DNA of 13,967 nucleotides from NCBI GenBank assembly GCA_003552325.1, contig PUKM01000252.1, positions 1 through 13,967 on the forward strand. The letters run 5' to 3'. The notes under the pieces were generated by a model that worked only from the letters and a program-made list of their open reading frames with translations, searched no databases and was not told where the DNA came from. The first letter of the stretch is position 1; every line of letters begins with the position of its first letter. The position numbers and the translations under genes were made by a program. This document shows positions 13,907 through 13,967 of this stretch, in pieces. Source of the DNA: Natrialbaceae archaeon. GTDB taxonomy: Archaea; Halobacteriota; Halobacteria; Halobacteriales; Natrialbaceae.

Positions 13907-13967
13907 TATTGATCCACCCCGGTCCTGCTCGAGGGCCTGTCGTGGCGTCGCCCCCTTCAGCGAGCAG

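Overview
The window looks like chromosomal DNA from a halophilic archaeon. The evidence is roughly 60 % G+C, very acidic proteins rich in Asp and Glu, two Tat-type lipoprotein signals (twin Arg plus lipobox Cys), TATA-box promoters close to start codons with little or no leader, a bacterioruberin-pathway enzyme (CruF), and extreme over-use of the hexamer CTCGAG with scarcity of CTAG. An alkaliphilic or Natrialba/Natrinema-type lineage is plausible, but that is inference. I see no tRNA, rRNA, CRISPR array, IS element or integrase; it reads as ordinary core/metabolic chromosome.

Layout. At the left edge a minus-strand gene is cut by the window (1-113), followed by a gene-free stretch (114-497). 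A minus-strand lipoprotein with a polysaccharide-deacetylase fold (498-1781) is divergent from a plus-strand NCS2/AzgA-type nucleobase permease (2027-3484). Convergent with the permease is cruF (3650-4513, minus), a carotenoid hydratase. Divergent from cruF is a two-gene operon, hyuA-hyuB (4616-8379), encoding an ATP-dependent hydantoinase/oxoprolinase-type enzyme whose genes overlap by ATGA. A short convergent gap with two perfect hairpins separates it from two minus-strand oxidoreductase genes: an NAD-dependent extended SDR (8524-9513) and a zinc-independent MDR/quinone-reductase-like protein (9681-10646). The latter is divergent from ilvE (10791-11723), the branched-chain aminotransferase, across a symmetric TATATA box. 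A haloarchaeal conserved protein (11809-12372, minus) is followed by a divergent Tat-exported lipoprotein with a Dyp-type-peroxidase-like fold (12611-13906).

How the genes fit together. Only hyuA-hyuB is clearly an operon and one enzyme. The permease and the hydantoinase both deal with ring nitrogen compounds, so a shared salvage role is possible but unproven, because cruF lies between them. The most notable points are two exported proteins whose catalytic motifs are altered (the deacetylase lacks two of three metal ligands; the peroxidase-like protein has Ser for Asp in its GXXDG motif), an 8-bp dyad flanking the permease TATA box, a palindromic shared TATA box, and about sixty copies of CTCGAG. 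I did not find a convincing new multi-gene system.
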